DNA from: Snuella lapsa
GTDB taxonomy: Bacteria; Bacteroidota; Bacteroidia; Flavobacteriales; Flavobacteriaceae
Direction of reading: 5' to 3'
Length of the DNA: 64,000 nt
Assembly (NCBI RefSeq): GCF_039539345.1
Contig: NZ_BAABCY010000035.1
Coordinates: 82,078-146,077, forward strand
The notes under the pieces were generated by a model that was not told the DNA's origin, searched no databases, and was given only the letters and a program-made list of their open reading frames with translations. Each line of letters begins with the position of its first letter. Position 1 is the first letter of the stretch. Positions 1-7,689 of this stretch are shown here, in pieces. Made by a program: the position numbers and the translations under genes.

Positions 1-168
1 TTGGGTAAGATTAGCATTATTGCTTGAGTATTTTCTACATGCTTTGCAGTATAACAAATGAAAGTTCAATTTAATTTTTTCCCAGAATGAGGATTCCCTG
101 TATTGTGTTTTATCGCAAACATGATTTGCTTCTTTACAAGGGATGAAGACTTTAATTTTTTTTATCAT
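1..168 (-). CDS. Small zinc-finger anti-sigma-like protein, partial
   Basis: The reading frame begins 2 bp after the stop of the ECF sigma gene and stays open for 56 codons to the window edge, so its C-terminus is missing. The visible part has Cys11, Cys18 and the motif H37-x3-C41-x2-C44. HxxxCxxC is the zinc-binding signature of ZAS-type anti-sigma factors, and the position directly behind a sigma gene fits. No membrane segment is visible in the part seen. A cytoplasmic partner that holds the sigma factor is inferred, not shown. It could instead be a sigma-linked small protein without anti-sigma activity. Confidence 0.7.
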   Translation of the reverse strand, partial: MIKKIKVFIPCKEANHVCDKTQYRESSFWEKIKLNFHLLYCKACRKYSSNNANLTQ

Positions 169-170
169 AA

Positions 171-725
171 TTAAAACCAATTTTCTTTCAGGCATTCGGC
201 CATAGCAGTACGCGCTCTGTGAATGATTACCCAAAGGTTAGACGCTGTGATGTTTAATTCATTACAAATAACTTCAGTTTCAAGTCCTTGAATCGTTTTC
301 ATTTTAAAAACGTCGGCTTGTTTCTTGGGGAGCTTGTCTAGGCATTTGTAAATAGCTTCTCCCAATTCATCATTTTGCATGGTGTCTTCGGCTGTTTTGT
401 CATAAGGGTCTGCAACGCGTTCTTCTAACCAGTCACCTTCACTTTCGGAATCACTATTGTAGTCTATGCGAACTTCAGCTTTGCCTTTGTTTGAGTTTAT
501 TTTTCGATAATAGTCAATGATTTTTCGTTTTAAAATGGAGATTAACCAGGTACGTTCACTAGATTCTCCCTTAAAATTCTTCATCGACTTAAGGGCGGCT
601 AAAAAAGTGTCCTGTACCAAGTCCTGAGCAACTGTTTTATCACTAACTCTCGAAATCGTATAGTTGTATAAATAATCGGAATACAGATCAATCCAATTAT
701 TGGGGTCAATTAAGTGGTTAGACAT
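171..725 (-). CDS. RNA polymerase sigma factor, ECF subfamily
   Basis: This 184-residue protein has the two ECF sigma regions. Region 2 covers about residues 10-85, with the core-binding helix ending in DLVQDTF and the -10-reading helix RTWLISILKRKIIDYYRK. Region 4 covers about residues 125-180, with the helix-turn-helix that reads the -35 element (LPKKQADVF, then the recognition helix near NLWVIIHRAR). It directs core RNA polymerase to a dedicated promoter set. I start at the ATG at 725: a longer frame begins with TTG at 746, but a TATTTTTG promoter element lies at 751-744, which would leave that TTG untranscribed. The next gene encodes a zinc-finger protein, suggesting a sigma/anti-sigma pair. 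Confidence 0.9.
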   Translation of the reverse strand: MSNHLIDPNNWIDLYSDYLYNYTISRVSDKTVAQDLVQDTFLAALKSMKNFKGESSERTWLISILKRKIIDYYRKINSNKGKAEVRIDYNSDSESEGDWLEERVADPYDKTAEDTMQNDELGEAIYKCLDKLPKKQADVFKMKTIQGLETEVICNELNITASNLWVIIHRARTAMAECLKENWF

Positions 726-743
726 AACAGGTTTTTTGAATTT

Positions 744-751
744 CAAAAATA
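744..751 (-). promoter_or_regulatory. Candidate -7 element for the sigma gene
   Basis: TATTTTTG on the minus strand matches the Bacteroidota -7 consensus TAnnTTTG and lies 18 bp before the ATG at 725. I see no good TTTG -33 box at the expected spacing, so the call is weak. Confidence 0.35.
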
Positions 752-771
752 AGGGAAAAAAATGAATCTAT

Positions 772-2811
772 TTAATTCTTTATCAACCCAGCACGTTTTA
801 ATAAGGCTTCAGGTTTTGGTTCTTGGCCTCTAAAGCGTTTGTAGAGCACCATAGGATCTTCGGTGCCTCCTTTACTTAGTATGTTTTCTTTGAATTTATT
901 AGCTACTTTTTTGTCGAAAATACCAGAAGTTTTAAAATACTCGAAGGCATCGGCGTCTAAAACTTCGGCCCACTTATAGCTATAATAACCAGAAGAATAC
1001 CCACCTTGAAATATATGTGAAAAAGCCGTGCTCATACAGTTTTCTTTAACTTCGGGGTATAAAGACGTGTCTTTAAAAGCTTCCATTTCATGCGCTTTTA
1101 CATTCTTTATGCCGTTTGGATCTTGTCCGTGCCAACTCATATCCAATAAGCCAAAACTTAGTTGACGTAGGGTTTGCATACCCTCATGGAAGGTTGCAGA
1201 TGCCTTTATTTTTTCAACAAGTTCCATAGGGATGATTTCTCCCGTTTGGTAGTGTTTAGCAAAAAGCTCCAATGCTTCCTTTTCATAACACCAATTTTCC
1301 ATTATCTGACTTGGTAATTCTACAAAGTCCCAATATACACTGGTGCCAGAAAGACCAGGGTAGGTGGTGTTGGCTAGCATACCGTGGAGCGCATGTCCGA
1401 ATTCATGGAACAAGGTAGTTACTTCATTAAAAGTTAGTAGTGATGGCTTTGTTTTAGTAGGCTTTGTAAAGTTACAAACTATAGATACATGAGGTCTTTC
1501 GTTAACATCATCTTTAATATATTGCGGTTTATAAGATGTCATCCACGCACCGTTGCGCTTACCTGGCCTGGGGAAGAAATCGGCATAGAAAATAGCAATT
1601 AAATTATTGTCTTTATCTGTTACCTTATAAGTGAGTACATCGTTATGGTATGTGTCGATGCTATTTATTTCTTCAAAATTAAGATCGAATAGTTTATTCG
1701 CAACTGAAAATGCGCCGTTAATTACATTTTCTAATTTGAAATAGGGTTTTAAAAGCTCATCATCTAAATCAAAAAGTTTCTGCTTTAGTTTTTCGGAGTA
1801 GTAAGAAGCGTCCCATTTTTCAAGTCTGTCTATAGCATGTAGTTTTTTTGCAAACTGTTCTAAATTTTTAAACTCATTAATTGCGGCCGGTTTTGCTTTT
1901 TCAAGCAACTCGTCTAGAAATTGTTGTGCGTTTTCAGGCGTCTTGGCCATGCGTTCTTCTAAAACAAAATGCGCATGTGTTTTGTATCCCAGCAGGTTGG
2001 CACGTTCGTGCCTTAGTTTTACTATTTGAAGGACGTTCTCCTGATTGTCTAAAGCATCATTTTTAAAGCCTTTACTGCCTGCTGCCAATGTTAGGTGCTT
2101 CCTAAGATTACGATCGTTAGCATAGGTAACAAAAGGTATGTAGCTAGGGTAATCTAAAGTGAATAACCAGCCGCTTTTGTTTTTTGACTCGGCAAGTTGC
2201 CTGGCAGCTTCTTTAGAGCCTTCAGGCAAGCCTGAAAGTTCTTTTTCATCAGTAATAAGCATTTCAAACGCATTGGTCTCAGCCAAAACGTTTTCTCCAA
2301 ACTTTAGTTTAAGAGTACTTAGTTTCTTGTCAATTTCCCGAAGTTGTTGCTTTTTGTCCTCCGGTAAGTTGGCTCCATTTCTGGAAAAGCTTTTATATTT
2401 TTTATCTAAAAGTGTTTGTTGTTCGGTAGTTAGCTCTAAAGTGTCCTTTTGTAAATAAACAGCTTTTACGCGTTTAAAAAGTGCTTCGTTAAGTGTAATG
2501 TCATTACTGAATTCTGACAGTAATGGTGAAACTTCTTGTGCTATCTTTTGAATGGTGTCATTGGTTTCGGCAGAATTCAAGTTAAAGAAGATACTTGAAA
2601 TCCTGTCCAATTGCTCGCCAGAAAACGCTAATGCTTCAATGGTATTCTTAAATGTTGGTGTATCTGGGTTATCAATAATAGTATCAATTTCAGACTTGGC
2701 ACTTGCAATAGCTTCTTTAAAGGCAGGTAAGAAATCAGAGTTTTTTATTTTGGAAAAAGGAGCGGTATTGTATGGTGTATTAAAATATTCCAGTAAGCAG
2801 TTTTTTGTCAT
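772..2811 (-). CDS. M3 family oligopeptidase / peptidyl-dipeptidase
   Basis: This is a 679-residue zinc peptidase of family M3 (Dcp / oligopeptidase A group), the usual length. The zinc site is HEFGH at residues 469-473, with the third ligand Glu498 exactly 25 residues after His473 in the segment DFVELPSQ. There is no signal peptide, so it should act on short peptides in the cytoplasm, finishing protein turnover or using imported peptides. It starts at an ATG at 2811 and is followed after 46 bp by the sigma gene on the same strand. Whether it acts as a dipeptidyl carboxypeptidase (dcp) or as an endo-oligopeptidase (prlC) cannot be told from sequence alone. Confidence 0.95.
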   Translation of the reverse strand: MTKNCLLEYFNTPYNTAPFSKIKNSDFLPAFKEAIASAKSEIDTIIDNPDTPTFKNTIEALAFSGEQLDRISSIFFNLNSAETNDTIQKIAQEVSPLLSEFSNDITLNEALFKRVKAVYLQKDTLELTTEQQTLLDKKYKSFSRNGANLPEDKKQQLREIDKKLSTLKLKFGENVLAETNAFEMLITDEKELSGLPEGSKEAARQLAESKNKSGWLFTLDYPSYIPFVTYANDRNLRKHLTLAAGSKGFKNDALDNQENVLQIVKLRHERANLLGYKTHAHFVLEERMAKTPENAQQFLDELLEKAKPAAINEFKNLEQFAKKLHAIDRLEKWDASYYSEKLKQKLFDLDDELLKPYFKLENVINGAFSVANKLFDLNFEEINSIDTYHNDVLTYKVTDKDNNLIAIFYADFFPRPGKRNGAWMTSYKPQYIKDDVNERPHVSIVCNFTKPTKTKPSLLTFNEVTTLFHEFGHALHGMLANTTYPGLSGTSVYWDFVELPSQIMENWCYEKEALELFAKHYQTGEIIPMELVEKIKASATFHEGMQTLRQLSFGLLDMSWHGQDPNGIKNVKAHEMEAFKDTSLYPEVKENCMSTAFSHIFQGGYSSGYYSYKWAEVLDADAFEYFKTSGIFDKKVANKFKENILSKGGTEDPMVLYKRFRGQEPKPEALLKRAGLIKN

Positions 2812-2839
2812 TTTAATGAAAGAATAAAAATTATGCTAT

Positions 2840-2857
2840 TATTATGCGTGCATAATA
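2840..2857. promoter_or_regulatory. Palindromic operator candidate
   Basis: TATTATGC-GT-GCATAATA is a perfect 8-bp inverted repeat with a 2-bp centre. A further GCATAAT copy on the minus strand lies next to it (2832-2838). The site stands between the M3 peptidase start and a plus-strand promoter-like element, a normal place for a dimeric repressor. No U-tract follows, so it is not a terminator. Confidence 0.4.
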
Positions 2858-2866
2858 TATTTTTTG

Positions 2867-2874
2867 TATATTTG
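2867..2874 (+). promoter_or_regulatory. Plus-strand -7 promoter element
   Basis: TATATTTG fits TAnnTTTG exactly and is followed by GCC, as in many flavobacterial promoters. It faces away from the M3 peptidase and has no plus-strand protein gene behind it. The -33 region is weak. Confidence 0.4.
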
Positions 2875-2880
2875 CCACGT

Positions 2881-2956
2881 AAAATTTATAAGGTGACTAA
2901 CTTATAATAATTCGGTTTTATATTTGATTAAGCCCCGAACACTGTTCGGGGCTTTT
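2881..2956 (+). ncRNA. Possible small RNA, about 75 nt
   Basis: The stretch is framed by a plus-strand TATATTTG element ending at 2874 and a strong GC-rich hairpin with a better T-tract on the plus strand (2931-2956). No convincing reading frame lies inside it. A short untranslated transcript is inferred. The hairpin may simply end the purK-purE transcript arriving from the other strand, so confidence is low. Confidence 0.25.
2931..2956. terminator. Intrinsic terminator hairpin
   Basis: AGCCCCGAAC and GTTCGGGGCT form a perfect 10-bp stem around a 3-nt loop. It lies just beyond the purE stop on the minus strand. The T-run is TTTTATTATATT on the plus strand and only TTAATCAAATA on the minus strand, so it may work in both directions. 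Confidence 0.75.
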
Positions 2957-2957
2957 A

Positions 2958-3437
2958 TTATATTAGATCTTTTGCCGATTCGTGGACTTTTTGTTTTAGC
3001 TCTTCTTTATAAGCTATCAATTTATCCAAAACAGCTGTATTATGTGAACCAATTATTTGGGCTGCTAAAATGCCAGCATTTTTGGCTCCGTTTAGGGCGA
3101 CTGTTGCCACGGGTACACCACCTGGCATTTGGAGAATAGAAAGTACCGAATCCCAGCCATCAATGGAATTGCTGCTTTTTACAGGAACGCCAATAACAGG
3201 TAAAGGGGATAAAGAAGCTATCATTCCCGGTAGGTGGGCGGCACCACCAGCGCCAGCAATAATTACTGAAAACCCTCTGGTATGAGCATTTTGTCCATAA
3301 TCAAATAGTTTGTCGGGTGTTCTGTGTGCAGACACAATATCCACTTCAACAGTTATGTCAAAACTTTTTAAGATGTCTATGGCATCTTGCATAACGGGAA
3401 GGTCACTTTTGCTTCCCATGATTACACCTACTTTCAT
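2958..3437 (-). CDS. purE: N5-carboxyaminoimidazole ribonucleotide mutase
   Basis: This 159-residue class I PurE moves the carboxyl group of N5-CAIR to C4, giving CAIR in purine synthesis. The N-terminal MGSKSDLPVM and the SAHRTPDKL segment are the phosphate- and base-binding signatures, followed by the glycine-rich AGAGGAAHLPG. It is the second gene after purK, 32 bp downstream on the same strand, so the two work in sequence: PurK makes N5-CAIR with ATP and bicarbonate and PurE isomerises it. A strong hairpin follows the stop. Confidence 0.97.
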   Translation of the reverse strand: MKVGVIMGSKSDLPVMQDAIDILKSFDITVEVDIVSAHRTPDKLFDYGQNAHTRGFSVIIAGAGGAAHLPGMIASLSPLPVIGVPVKSSNSIDGWDSVLSILQMPGGVPVATVALNGAKNAGILAAQIIGSHNTAVLDKLIAYKEELKQKVHESAKDLI

Positions 3438-3469
3438 ATTCTTAGGTTTTGAAATTTTTATTATTGCGA

Positions 3470-4624
3470 TTATTCGCTTATTACTTTAATTGTATTCTTT
3501 ACATCTTCCGCAATGCGCCTGGCTTCACCTAGATTGGCATTTACAATAGTTACATGACCCATTTTACGAAATGGTCGGGTTTGTTTTTTTCCATAAATAT
3601 GAGGTGTTACCCCCTCCATTTCCATAATGGCTTCTATATTTTGATATATTACATTACCAGTATACCCTTCGGCACCTACCAGATTTACCATAACACCTCC
3701 TACTTTACTATCAGTATTGCCTAAAGGTAAATCCAGAATGGCTCTAAGGTGTTGTTCGAATTGTGAAGTGTAACTGGATTCGATGGTATGATGACCTGAG
3801 TTGTGAGGCCTTGGGGCTACTTCATTTATTAGAATAGTATCATCCTGGGTTTGAAACATTTCTACCGCAAGTAATCCTACATGGTTAAAAGCTTTGGAAG
3901 TAGCCAATGCAATTGCTTCTGCTCTTTTTGCAACTACCTCAGAAATTCTTGCTGGACAAATCACGTATTCTACCTGATTTGCTTCGGGATGGAATTCCAT
4001 TTCTACTACAGGAAAAGACTTCGTTTCACCAGATGCATTACGGGCTACAATTACAGCCAATTCATTTTTAAATGGAACCAGAGTTTCAGCAATGCATTCT
4101 ACATTTGGTAACTCTTCAAGGTCCTGAATTGTCTTTACTATTTTAACGCCTGTACCGTCATATCCGAATTGTGCCGATTTCCATACAAATGGTAGTTGGA
4201 GCCCTCCGTTATTTACGGCTTCCTTAATTTCAGAGGTATATGCAAAACGTGAAAAGGGCGCTGTTGGTAAACCATTATCTACATAAAACAGTTTTTGTTT
4301 CGCTTTGTTTTGAATGGTACGGAGTGTTTTTGAAGCGGGATATACTTTTATGCCCTCTTTTTCAAGAGCTTCCAGGGCATCTACATTTACGTTCTCAATT
4401 TCGATGGTAAGCACATCAACCTGCTTTCCAAAATTGTAGACCTTATCATAATCCATTAAGTCGCCTAAATGAAATTCATTACTGGCAATTTTACAAGGAG
4501 CATCTTTACTGGCATCAAGGACACTGGTATAAATATCAAATTTTCTGGTATCATTAAGCAGCATTTTTCCTAATTGACCCCCACCAAGAATACCAAGTTT
4601 AAAATTTGAAGAAAAGTAATTCAT
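3470..4624 (-). CDS. purK: N5-carboxyaminoimidazole ribonucleotide synthase
   Basis: PurK is an ATP-grasp enzyme that carboxylates AIR to N5-CAIR. The N-terminal LGILGGGQLGKML is the family's nucleotide-like fold signature, FVWKSAQFGYDGTGV contains the ATP-grasp lysine and glycine loop, and NEVAPRPHNSGHHTIE near residue 270 is the metal-binding block. The frame is open to 4705, but I choose the ATG at 4624 (384 residues). The family begins a few residues before LGILGGG, and a TATTTTTG promoter element lies between the two possible starts. purE follows after 32 bp. Confidence 0.96.
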   Translation of the reverse strand: MNYFSSNFKLGILGGGQLGKMLLNDTRKFDIYTSVLDASKDAPCKIASNEFHLGDLMDYDKVYNFGKQVDVLTIEIENVNVDALEALEKEGIKVYPASKTLRTIQNKAKQKLFYVDNGLPTAPFSRFAYTSEIKEAVNNGGLQLPFVWKSAQFGYDGTGVKIVKTIQDLEELPNVECIAETLVPFKNELAVIVARNASGETKSFPVVEMEFHPEANQVEYVICPARISEVVAKRAEAIALATSKAFNHVGLLAVEMFQTQDDTILINEVAPRPHNSGHHTIESSYTSQFEQHLRAILDLPLGNTDSKVGGVMVNLVGAEGYTGNVIYQNIEAIMEMEGVTPHIYGKKQTRPFRKMGHVTIVNANLGEARRIAEDVKNTIKVISE

Positions 4625-4675
4625 TCTGTTGTATTTTACTGAAATTAGGCCACATTTAAGTGTGTTTAGAATATG

Positions 4676-4707
4676 CAAAAATACATTTAAAAATGAAACA
4701 TCCATAA
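4676..4707 (-). promoter_or_regulatory. purK-purE promoter
   Basis: On the minus strand TTATGG, an 18-bp spacer and TATTTTTG form a near-consensus Bacteroidota promoter ending at 4676. This gives a leader of roughly 45 nt before the purK ATG at 4624. Confidence 0.55.
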
Positions 4708-4825
4708 CTTAAAGTTCAATACTAAAAGTCAGTGCAATTTAATCAGTCTCTAAGTGTGATTTTTTATGATTGGCACAAAAAAATAATGACAGAGAGTATT
4801 CCTGTTAAAAAACGTAAATGAAAAA

Positions 4826-4857
4826 ATGGTTATTGGTTAATCTATTGATTATCTTTG
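4826..4857 (+). promoter_or_regulatory. Promoter of the hpt-adk fusion gene
   Basis: TATCTTTG at 4850-4857 is the consensus -7 box. A weaker ATGG lies 20 bp upstream. The expected transcript starts near 4864, only about 16 nt before the GTG start codon at 4880. Confidence 0.55.
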
Positions 4858-4879
4858 CATCTTTCAAAATGTATTAGTC

Positions 4880-5989
4880 GTGTTACAACTTCATGATAAA
4901 TTTTTCAAACCATTTATCTCTGCAGAGAGTATAGATAAGGCTCTAGACCGTATGGTTGATAAAATAGCAGAGGATGTTGGTGATGAAATTCCGGTGTTTG
5001 TGGGTATTTTAAATGGATCGTTTATGTTGGTAAGTGATTTTGTTAAAAAATATCCTAAGCCATGTGAGGTAACATTTATAAAGTTAGCTTCTTATGAAGG
5101 TGTAAAGTCTACCGAAGATATTCAACGTTTAATAGGTTTAACACAGGATTTAACAGGACGTACAGTTATTATTTTGGAAGATATTATAGACTCTGGAAAC
5201 ACGCTGGCGGAAGTACATCGTATTTTTAAAAACGAAGCGGTTAAGACTTTAAAAATAGCAACGCTGTTTTACAAACCGGAAGCTTATAAAAAAGATTTTA
5301 AATTACATTATGTAGGTATTGAAATTCCCGACAAATTTATTGTTGGTTACGGACTTGACTATGATGGGTTGGGAAGGGATTTGCCAGAAGTATATCAAAT
5401 AAAAGAAACACAACACATGACAAACTTAGTGCTATTTGGCCCTCCGGGAGCAGGTAAAGGAACACAAGCAGAATTTTTAAAAGAAAAATACAATTTAGTT
5501 CATATTTCTACTGGCGATGTTTTTAGATATAATATTAAGAATGAAACAGCCTTGGGAATGCTAGCTAAATCTTATATTGACAAAGGCGAATTGGTACCGG
5601 ATCAGGTAACTATAGATATGTTGAATGCCGAAGTTGAAAAAAATGCAGATGCTAATGGTTTTATTTTTGACGGGTTTCCTCGTACCAATACACAAGCTCA
5701 GGCTTTAGATGCGTTGATGCAGAGTAAAGATTCTGAAATAAGCGCTATGGTTGCTTTGGAAGTTGAAGATGAAGTTTTGGTACAACGGTTACTTAAACGA
5801 GGTGAAACCAGTGGCAGAGCAGATGATGCGGATGAATCCATTATTAGAAATAGAATCACGGAATACTACAATAAGACTGCTGTTTTAAAAGAATACTATT
5901 CAGCTCAAGATAAGTATTATGGAGTTGAGGGTGTTGGTAGTATAGAAGAAATTACCAAGCGTTTAAGTAGTGTGATTGACAGTTTATAA
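4880..5989 (+). CDS. Hypoxanthine phosphoribosyltransferase-adenylate kinase fusion
   Basis: One uninterrupted frame of 369 codons joins two purine enzymes. Residues 1-179 are a hypoxanthine phosphoribosyltransferase with the PRPP loop ILEDIIDSGNT near residue 100 and the base-binding VGYGLDYDGLGRDLPE. Residues 180-369 are a complete short-lid adenylate kinase with the P-loop GPPGAGKGT (187-195), DGFPRT, and RLLKRGETSGRADD. The start is GTG, because the only nearby upstream ATG (4870) is followed at once by a stop. The kinase has its own ATG at 5417, so a separate 190-residue kinase could also be made. The fusion would couple IMP/GMP salvage with AMP/ADP balance; whether the chain is cleaved is unknown. 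Confidence 0.93.
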   Translation: MLQLHDKFFKPFISAESIDKALDRMVDKIAEDVGDEIPVFVGILNGSFMLVSDFVKKYPKPCEVTFIKLASYEGVKSTEDIQRLIGLTQDLTGRTVIILEDIIDSGNTLAEVHRIFKNEAVKTLKIATLFYKPEAYKKDFKLHYVGIEIPDKFIVGYGLDYDGLGRDLPEVYQIKETQHMTNLVLFGPPGAGKGTQAEFLKEKYNLVHISTGDVFRYNIKNETALGMLAKSYIDKGELVPDQVTIDMLNAEVEKNADANGFIFDGFPRTNTQAQALDALMQSKDSEISAMVALEVEDEVLVQRLLKRGETSGRADDADESIIRNRITEYYNKTAVLKEYYSAQDKYYGVEGVGSIEEITKRLSSVIDSL

Positions 5990-6040
5990 TATATAAAAGT
6001 ATACACTACTTCGTTTTTCTATAATTTAAGGTAAGCACTG

Positions 6041-6096
6041 AGGTTAAAAGTTTGCATTGACTACTTTTAACTTTTAACTTGTCACTTTTAACTTTA
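6041..6096 (+). repeat. ACTTTTAA-type short repeats before obg
   Basis: Three copies of a CTTTTAACTT-like unit fill the spacer immediately before the obg ATG at 6099. The same kind of 7-bp-period A/T repeat appears on the other strand before rpsG (41158-41183) and as TTTAAAC before rpmJ (54774-54804). Confidence 0.6.
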
Positions 6097-6098
6097 AT

Positions 6099-7097
6099 AT
6101 GACTGAAGGAAATTTTGTTGATTATGTGAAAATGCATGTCAGCTCTGGAAAGGGAGGCAAAGGATCGGCGCATTTACACCGTGAAAAATATATAGCCAAA
6201 GGCGGTCCTGACGGAGGGGATGGTGGCCGAGGAGGGCATGTTATTATTCGTGGTAAATCCAACCTTTGGACATTACTGCATTTAAAGTTTAAAAGACATA
6301 TTAAGGCGGGGCACGGTGAACATGGCGGAAAGAGCAGAAGTACTGGAGCCGACGGCGGAGATGTGTATATTGATGTGCCCTTAGGTACCGTAGTGCGAGA
6401 TACCGAGACCAACAATATTATCTTTGAAATTATCGAAGAAGGCGAAGAAAAGATTATTGCAGAAGGAGGAAAAGGTGGATTGGGGAACTGGAACTTTAAA
6501 ACAGCAACCAATCAAACACCGCGGTATGCACAACCAGGGTTGCCTCTGGAAGAAAGGGATATTACATTAGAGTTAAAAGTATTGGCCGATGTTGGTTTGG
6601 TGGGCTTTCCCAATGCAGGTAAGTCAACGCTGTTGTCGGTAATAACATCTGCAAAGCCCAAAATTGCAGATTATGAATTTACAACACTTAAACCAAATTT
6701 AGGAATTGTAAAATACCGTGATTTTCAAACCTTTGTTATGGCAGATATCCCTGGAATTATAGAGGGAGCAGCCGAAGGTAAGGGACTTGGGTACTACTTT
6801 TTACGCCATATAGAACGTAATTCTGTATTATTGTTTTTAATTCCGGCCGATGCCGATGATATTAAAAAGCAGTACGATATTTTACTTGATGAATTAAGGC
6901 GCTATAATCCTGAGATGTTGGATAAAGAGCGTATTATAGCCATCTCTAAATGCGATATGTTAGATGATGAGCTTAAAGTAGAATTGAAAGAGGAACTGGA
7001 TAACGAACTACCAATTCCTTATGTATTTATATCCTCAGTGGCACAGCAAGGTATTACAGAACTTAAGGATATATTGTGGAAAATACTGAATAATTAG
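6099..7097 (+). CDS. obg: GTPase Obg/CgtA
   Basis: Obg is a GTPase that binds the 50S subunit late in assembly and links growth to stress signals. Residues 1-160 form the glycine-rich Obg fold (GGKGGKGSAHLHREKYIAKGG and two further Gly-rich blocks). The G domain follows with G1 GFPNAGKST (169-177), DIPGIIEGA (G3), and SKCD (G4). At 332 residues it lacks the C-terminal OCT domain found in many Firmicutes, as is usual in Bacteroidota. It lies 109 bp after the hpt-adk gene on the same strand. Confidence 0.97.
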   Translation: MTEGNFVDYVKMHVSSGKGGKGSAHLHREKYIAKGGPDGGDGGRGGHVIIRGKSNLWTLLHLKFKRHIKAGHGEHGGKSRSTGADGGDVYIDVPLGTVVRDTETNNIIFEIIEEGEEKIIAEGGKGGLGNWNFKTATNQTPRYAQPGLPLEERDITLELKVLADVGLVGFPNAGKSTLLSVITSAKPKIADYEFTTLKPNLGIVKYRDFQTFVMADIPGIIEGAAEGKGLGYYFLRHIERNSVLLFLIPADADDIKKQYDILLDELRRYNPEMLDKERIIAISKCDMLDDELKVELKEELDNELPIPYVFISSVAQQGITELKDILWKILNN

Positions 7098-7166
7098 TTC
7101 TTATTTTTGTGTAAATAGAGCTTACGAGTTGGAATAATTTTTGATTAACTTTATATAAAAAAGGTT

Positions 7167-7685
7167 ATGAAGTTATTAAAAGTTATTTTTTGCATGTTGG
7201 TAGTAGTATCATGTGCTCCTATTCGTGTTAGCTACGACTTCGATAAAACTGTCAATTTTAGCAAATACAAAACCTATAATTATTTTAGTGATATAGAATC
7301 GGGAATGAGCGTATTGGACACCAAACGTTTTTTAGATGCGATCGATTCTAATATGAAATCTAAGGGGTTTAGTTTATCTGAAACACCAGATTTTTTTATA
7401 GATATAAAAAGTAGCGCATATCAAGAGGCTCCGCGAAATACAGTGGGTGTAGGTTTGGGAGGAACTGGTCGTCATGTAGGAGGAGGTATTTCCATAGGGT
7501 TGCCAATAGGTCAGGGTAATATGAGTCGCCGTATAATAATAGATTTTGTGGATAAAGAGGGGGTTGGTCTTTTTTGGCAAGCAGTTAGTGAGGCCAACTT
7601 TAATCCTAATGCCTCACCAGAAGAACGCGAGAACCGTTTAAGAGCCATAGCAGAAAAAATACTTGGCTCATATCCACCCAAATAA
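7167..7685 (+). CDS. DUF4136 lipoprotein
   Basis: This 172-residue protein begins with a lipoprotein signal (MKLLKVIFCMLVVVSCAP; lipidated Cys at about 16). The rest matches the DUF4136 pattern: VSYDFDKTVNFSKYKTYNY near the N-terminus, a glycine-rich central stretch (GVGLGGTGRHVGGG), then IIIDFVDKE and FWQAVSE, and a final helix AIAEKILGSYPPK. It is probably anchored in the outer membrane; the family has no assigned biochemical role. It is convergent with the M64 peptidase gene, with only 4 bp between the stops. Confidence 0.85.
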   Translation: MKLLKVIFCMLVVVSCAPIRVSYDFDKTVNFSKYKTYNYFSDIESGMSVLDTKRFLDAIDSNMKSKGFSLSETPDFFIDIKSSAYQEAPRNTVGVGLGGTGRHVGGGISIGLPIGQGNMSRRIIIDFVDKEGVGLFWQAVSEANFNPNASPEERENRLRAIAEKILGSYPPK

Positions 7686-7689
7686 TGGA

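Noticed and set aside
746..746. Longer sigma factor start
   Set aside because: The codon at 746 is TTG and overlaps the -7 promoter element; the ATG at 725 fits the family.
4624..4705. 27-codon upstream extension of purK
   Set aside because: The segment contains the purK promoter and is unlike the family N-terminus.
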